Shown: positions 6,664-8,481 of the stretch, piece by piece
How the letters are laid out: the number at the start of each line of letters is the position of its first letter
Position numbering within the stretch: the first letter of the stretch is position 1
Assembly: GCA_947468255.1 (NCBI GenBank)
Contig: CANIMM010000128.1
Coordinates: forward strand, 1-8,481
Source: Chitinophagaceae bacterium
GTDB lineage: Bacteria; Bacteroidota; Bacteroidia; Chitinophagales; Chitinophagaceae
Direction of reading: 5' to 3'
DNA: 8,481 bases
Notes under the pieces: generated by a model
Databases searched by the model: none
What the model was told of the DNA's origin: nothing
The model's input: only the letters and a program-made list of their open reading frames with translations
Translations under genes and position numbers: made by a program

Positions 6664-7596
6664 TTATAAAGTACTGTTCTTGAAATTCTTCTTATGAATC
6701 CTTCCCTCCGCAGTCAGGTCTTTGTGAATATTGTCAAGAATACCATTGATAAATTGTCCACTCTGAGGTGTGCTATAATCCTTGGCAAGATCAATGTATT
6801 CATTAATGGTTACCTTGGTGGGGATTGTTTCAAAAAACAAAAATTCACTAATGCCCATTTGAATGATAATCAGATCTAGTGAAGCGATCCTTTCTGCATC
6901 CCAGTTTTTTAATTTGGGTTTTAACAGTTCCATACTCACTTCTTTTTTCTCAAGGGTGGTTTCCAGCAAGCTTTTGGCGAAATCCCATTTTTCCTTACTC
7001 ACCATTTCACTTAGATCATAGTTGGCATGTTTTTGTAAAAAATTTTGAATAAGAATATTCATCATTTCTGCATCATCATCCCAATTAATAAAATGCTCCT
7101 CCACATGACCGATGAAATTTTCATTGGGCAGCATAAGGTTGGTAAATATGAATTCCAGAATATCTTTTTCACTTTTTTTATCTCTGCTATTTACAGCAAT
7201 ATAATCCTGGTATTCTTCAGATTCAATCAAGGCGATGTAAGTCTTTCGTAAAAGTTCATCATCTGCAATCAATTGAGGTTTAATTTCTGCTAATGCAGCC
7301 TTGTAGCTGGGCAATTCCAATATTTTCCAGATCAATTCGTTTCCTACAATCTTGGTATTGATATTGAGGTCACTTTGAGTAGGTAGATGTTTGGATGCCT
7401 TTTTGATGGCATCTTTCTCGGCATAACGTGCTACTTCACTAATAAAGTAAATGAGGTATACAAAAAGTTGACGGGATTGGTCGATTTGTTTTTTTAATAA
7501 ATTAACCGCTTGACCGGGTTTTAGGTCACCGCTAATGCTGTCTAATACGTAAAGGCTTTGCATTACTTTAACCCGGATATTTCTTCTGCTGATCAT
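6664..7596 (-). CDS. nusB: Transcription antitermination factor NusB (long Bacteroidota form)
   Basis: RNA-binding subunit of the antitermination complex (with NusE/S10) used for rRNA transcription. At 310 residues it is more than twice the E. coli protein (139 aa), the usual length in Bacteroidota. The N-terminal ISRRNIRVKVMQSLYVLD (2-19) is the arginine-rich RNA-binding helix region. The middle (about 80-220) is a helical, charged insertion with no motif I recognise. The C-terminal core is conserved: LKNWDAERIASLDLIIIQMG (229-248), ETIPTKVTINEYIDLAKDYS (256-275) and SGQFINGILDNI (279-290). The ATG at 7596 is supported by the RNA-binding segment starting immediately and by a -7 box 22 bp upstream, implying a leader of only about 15 nt. 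It is the first gene of the - strand run and is divergent from groES. Confidence 0.95.
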   Translation of the reverse strand: MISRRNIRVKVMQSLYVLDSISGDLKPGQAVNLLKKQIDQSRQLFVYLIYFISEVARYAEKDAIKKASKHLPTQSDLNINTKIVGNELIWKILELPSYKAALAEIKPQLIADDELLRKTYIALIESEEYQDYIAVNSRDKKSEKDILEFIFTNLMLPNENFIGHVEEHFINWDDDAEMMNILIQNFLQKHANYDLSEMVSKEKWDFAKSLLETTLEKKEVSMELLKPKLKNWDAERIASLDLIIIQMGISEFLFFETIPTKVTINEYIDLAKDYSTPQSGQFINGILDNIHKDLTAEGRIHKKNFKNSTL

Positions 7597-7617
7597 TTTA
7601 ATAAGAACTTTTGAGTT

Positions 7618-7627
7618 GCAAAGGTAA
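7618..7627 (-). promoter_or_regulatory. Candidate -7 promoter element of nusB
   Basis: The - strand reads TTACCTTTGC from 7627 to 7618, containing TACCTTTG, an exact TAnnTTTG match. It sits 21 bp before the nusB ATG. No TTG lies at the expected -33 distance; an AT-rich stretch (7641-7651) occupies that place. The same 10-mer occurs in front of groES, which raises confidence in both. Confidence 0.6.
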
Positions 7628-7945
7628 ACATTTTACTGCCTTTTAAATTTTACATTCAATGCTTTTTTGGGTTCATTTTTATTTGACTTACCATTTCCAT
7701 TCATTTTTTAGTATCTCCACCCCATTATTTTCTGCCATTCAGTCTGGGTAAAACTATCTTTTTTGGATAGAGTGGGTGATCTGATTTTTACGCATATTTT
7801 ACTTTTTGGAGCCAGTTTACTGACAAAATACCCTACCAACTTCCCATAATAGCTGACTAATTTTCATTAAATCCCCTTTAAATCCTTTTTTTTTGTATAA
7901 AATATGACAACTATTCTTTATTAAATGAGTTGGTATGAAATTGGC
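7628..7945. other. Non-coding divergent spacer between nusB and groES
   Basis: About 318 bp between the two candidate -7 elements. It is AT-rich, with T-runs (for example around 7888-7896), and holds no long frame; the best short one, 30 codons from ATG 7659, has no supporting features. A small inverted repeat CTATC/GATAG brackets a T-run near 7754-7770 and is probably chance. I see no CIRCE element (inverted GCACTC/GAGTGC), so no HrcA-type heat-shock control of groES is visible. Confidence 0.6.
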
Positions 7946-7955
7946 TTACCTTTGC
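7946..7955 (+). promoter_or_regulatory. Candidate -7 promoter element of groES-groEL
   Basis: TTACCTTTGC contains TACCTTTG (7947-7954), an exact match to the Bacteroidota -7 consensus, identical over 10 bases to the element before nusB. The nearest upstream TTG (7930-7932) is only 14 bp away, shorter than usual, so the -33 part is uncertain. The start would be near 7961, leaving a leader of about 50 nt to the ATG at 8011, whose last 30 bases are A/T-rich with no Shine-Dalgarno box. Confidence 0.6.
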
Positions 7956-8010
7956 TGCCCGGCAAAATTGCAGGGTTTACTTTTTCAACTAATCAAAAAT
8001 TAATACAATT

Positions 8011-8292
8011 ATGGCTAAGAAGCTAAGCATTACGCCCTTGCATGACAGGGTGATTGTAAAACCAGCTGCAGCAGAGGAAAAATCTGCCGGTGGGATAATT
8101 ATTCCTGATACTGCAAAAGAAAAGCCACAACGTGGTATTGTACTTGCAGCAGGTCCAGGTAAGAAGGACGAACCTGTAACAGTAAAAAATGGCGATACCG
8201 TATTATATGGTAAATACGCTGGAACTGAAATCACGATTGATGGTATCGAATACCTGATCATGAGAGAAAGCGATATTTTGGCAATCGTTTAA
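8011..8292 (+). CDS. groES: Co-chaperonin GroES (Hsp10)
   Basis: Heptameric lid of the GroEL folding chamber, cytoplasmic. The 93 residues match the family length. Visible hallmarks are LSITPLHDRVIVKP (5-18), the mobile loop EKSAGGIIIPDTAKEKP (23-39) with the hydrophobic III that contacts GroEL, RGIVLAAGPG (41-50), the domain GDTVLYGKYAGTEI (61-74), and the C-terminal YLIMRESDILAIV. The ATG at 8011 gives the standard N-terminus. groEL starts 74 bp downstream on the same strand, the usual bicistronic arrangement. A reverse-strand frame overlaps it but is only a shadow. Confidence 0.98.
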   Translation: MAKKLSITPLHDRVIVKPAAAEEKSAGGIIIPDTAKEKPQRGIVLAAGPGKKDEPVTVKNGDTVLYGKYAGTEITIDGIEYLIMRESDILAIV

Positions 8293-8310
8293 GTAGCCAA
8301 CCAATAAACA

Positions 8311-8333
8311 TGAAAATTGCTACTGCATTTTCA
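8311..8333 (+). promoter_or_regulatory. Hairpin in the groES-groEL spacer
   Basis: TGAAAATTGC (8311-8320) pairs with GCATTTTCA (8325-8333) around a TACT loop, giving nine base pairs with one bulged T. A T-rich stretch follows (8336-8346). It could be a weak attenuator, a processing site or an RNA-stability element lowering or protecting one cistron of the groESL message. It is mostly A-T pairs, so stability is modest. Confidence 0.4.
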
Positions 8334-8366
8334 AATTTTTAATTTTCAAATATTCAAATTAAGTAT

Positions 8367-8481
8367 ATGGCAAAAATGATATTCTTCGATATTGAGGCCC
8401 GTAACAGAATGAAAAAGGGCGTTGATACTTTGGCTAATGCAGTTAAGGTAACCTTAGGACCTAAAGGTCGTAATGTTGTAA
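8367..8481 (+). CDS. groEL: Chaperonin GroEL (Hsp60), N-terminal fragment cut by window end
   Basis: ATP-driven chaperonin that folds proteins together with GroES. Only the first 38 codons lie in the window. They read MAKMIFFDIEARNRMKKGVD, then a segment ending TLGPKGRNVV at residues 29-38, the standard GroEL N-terminus with the TLGPKGRNV part of the nucleotide-binding site. No stop or frameshift is present. The ATG at 8367 is chosen because it yields the family's MAK start; a second ATG three codons on is less likely. The leader is A/T-rich with repeats of TTTTCAAAT (8328-8336, 8343-8351). Confidence 0.97.
   Translation, partial: MAKMIFFDIEARNRMKKGVDTLANAVKVTLGPKGRNVV

Noticed and set aside
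7659..7751. 30-codon + strand frame in the nusB-groES spacer
   Set aside because: Rich in Phe, His and Ser from T-rich DNA, with no motif or start signal; it looks like chance.
7597..8010. CIRCE/HrcA operator for groESL
   Set aside because: No inverted GCACTC/GAGTGC pair is present anywhere in the spacer.
7989..8261. 90-codon frame antisense to groES
   Set aside because: It lies almost wholly over the unmistakable groES gene and shows no domain; a shadow frame.

Overview
The window is AT-rich and looks like chromosomal DNA of a Bacteroidota bacterium, probably Chitinophagaceae or a close relative (an inference from protein style and gene order; no search was run). Four things point there: starts preceded by A/T-rich leaders instead of Shine-Dalgarno boxes; TAnnTTTG-type -7 promoter boxes; a long (310 aa) NusB in one run with a DUF1573 lipoprotein, YajC and CoaE; and a groES-groEL pair.

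Left part (1-4827, + strand) is accessory and envelope-directed. It holds the C-terminal 218 residues of an uncharacterised protein cut by the window edge, then a CE4/NodB polysaccharide deacetylase lipoprotein 21 bp downstream that is probably in the same transcript. Next is an exported fusion of cytochrome c to a PQQ-sugar-dehydrogenase-like propeller, with its own candidate promoter and a good terminator. Last is an exported YtcJ-type amidohydrolase. At least three of these four carry export signals; the start of the first gene is not visible.

Middle and right part (4860-7596, - strand) is housekeeping. Transcription order is nusB, DUF1573 lipoprotein, yajC, then a very strong hairpin terminator, then coaE. 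The amidohydrolase and coaE converge with only 32 bp between them.

Right end (7597-8481): a 414 bp divergent spacer separates nusB from groES and groEL. Both sides carry the identical 10-mer TTACCTTTGC at promoter distance. groES is complete, and groEL is cut by the window end after 38 codons. The 74 bp groES-groEL spacer contains a bulged hairpin followed by T-rich sequence, which could tune the ratio of the two chaperonins.

I see no tRNA, rRNA, CRISPR array, insertion sequence or phage gene, and nothing that amounts to a clearly new multi-gene system. The most checkable oddities are the regulatory hairpins (5616-5647 and 8311-8333), the unnamed family at the left edge, and the unknown substrates of the exported enzymes.
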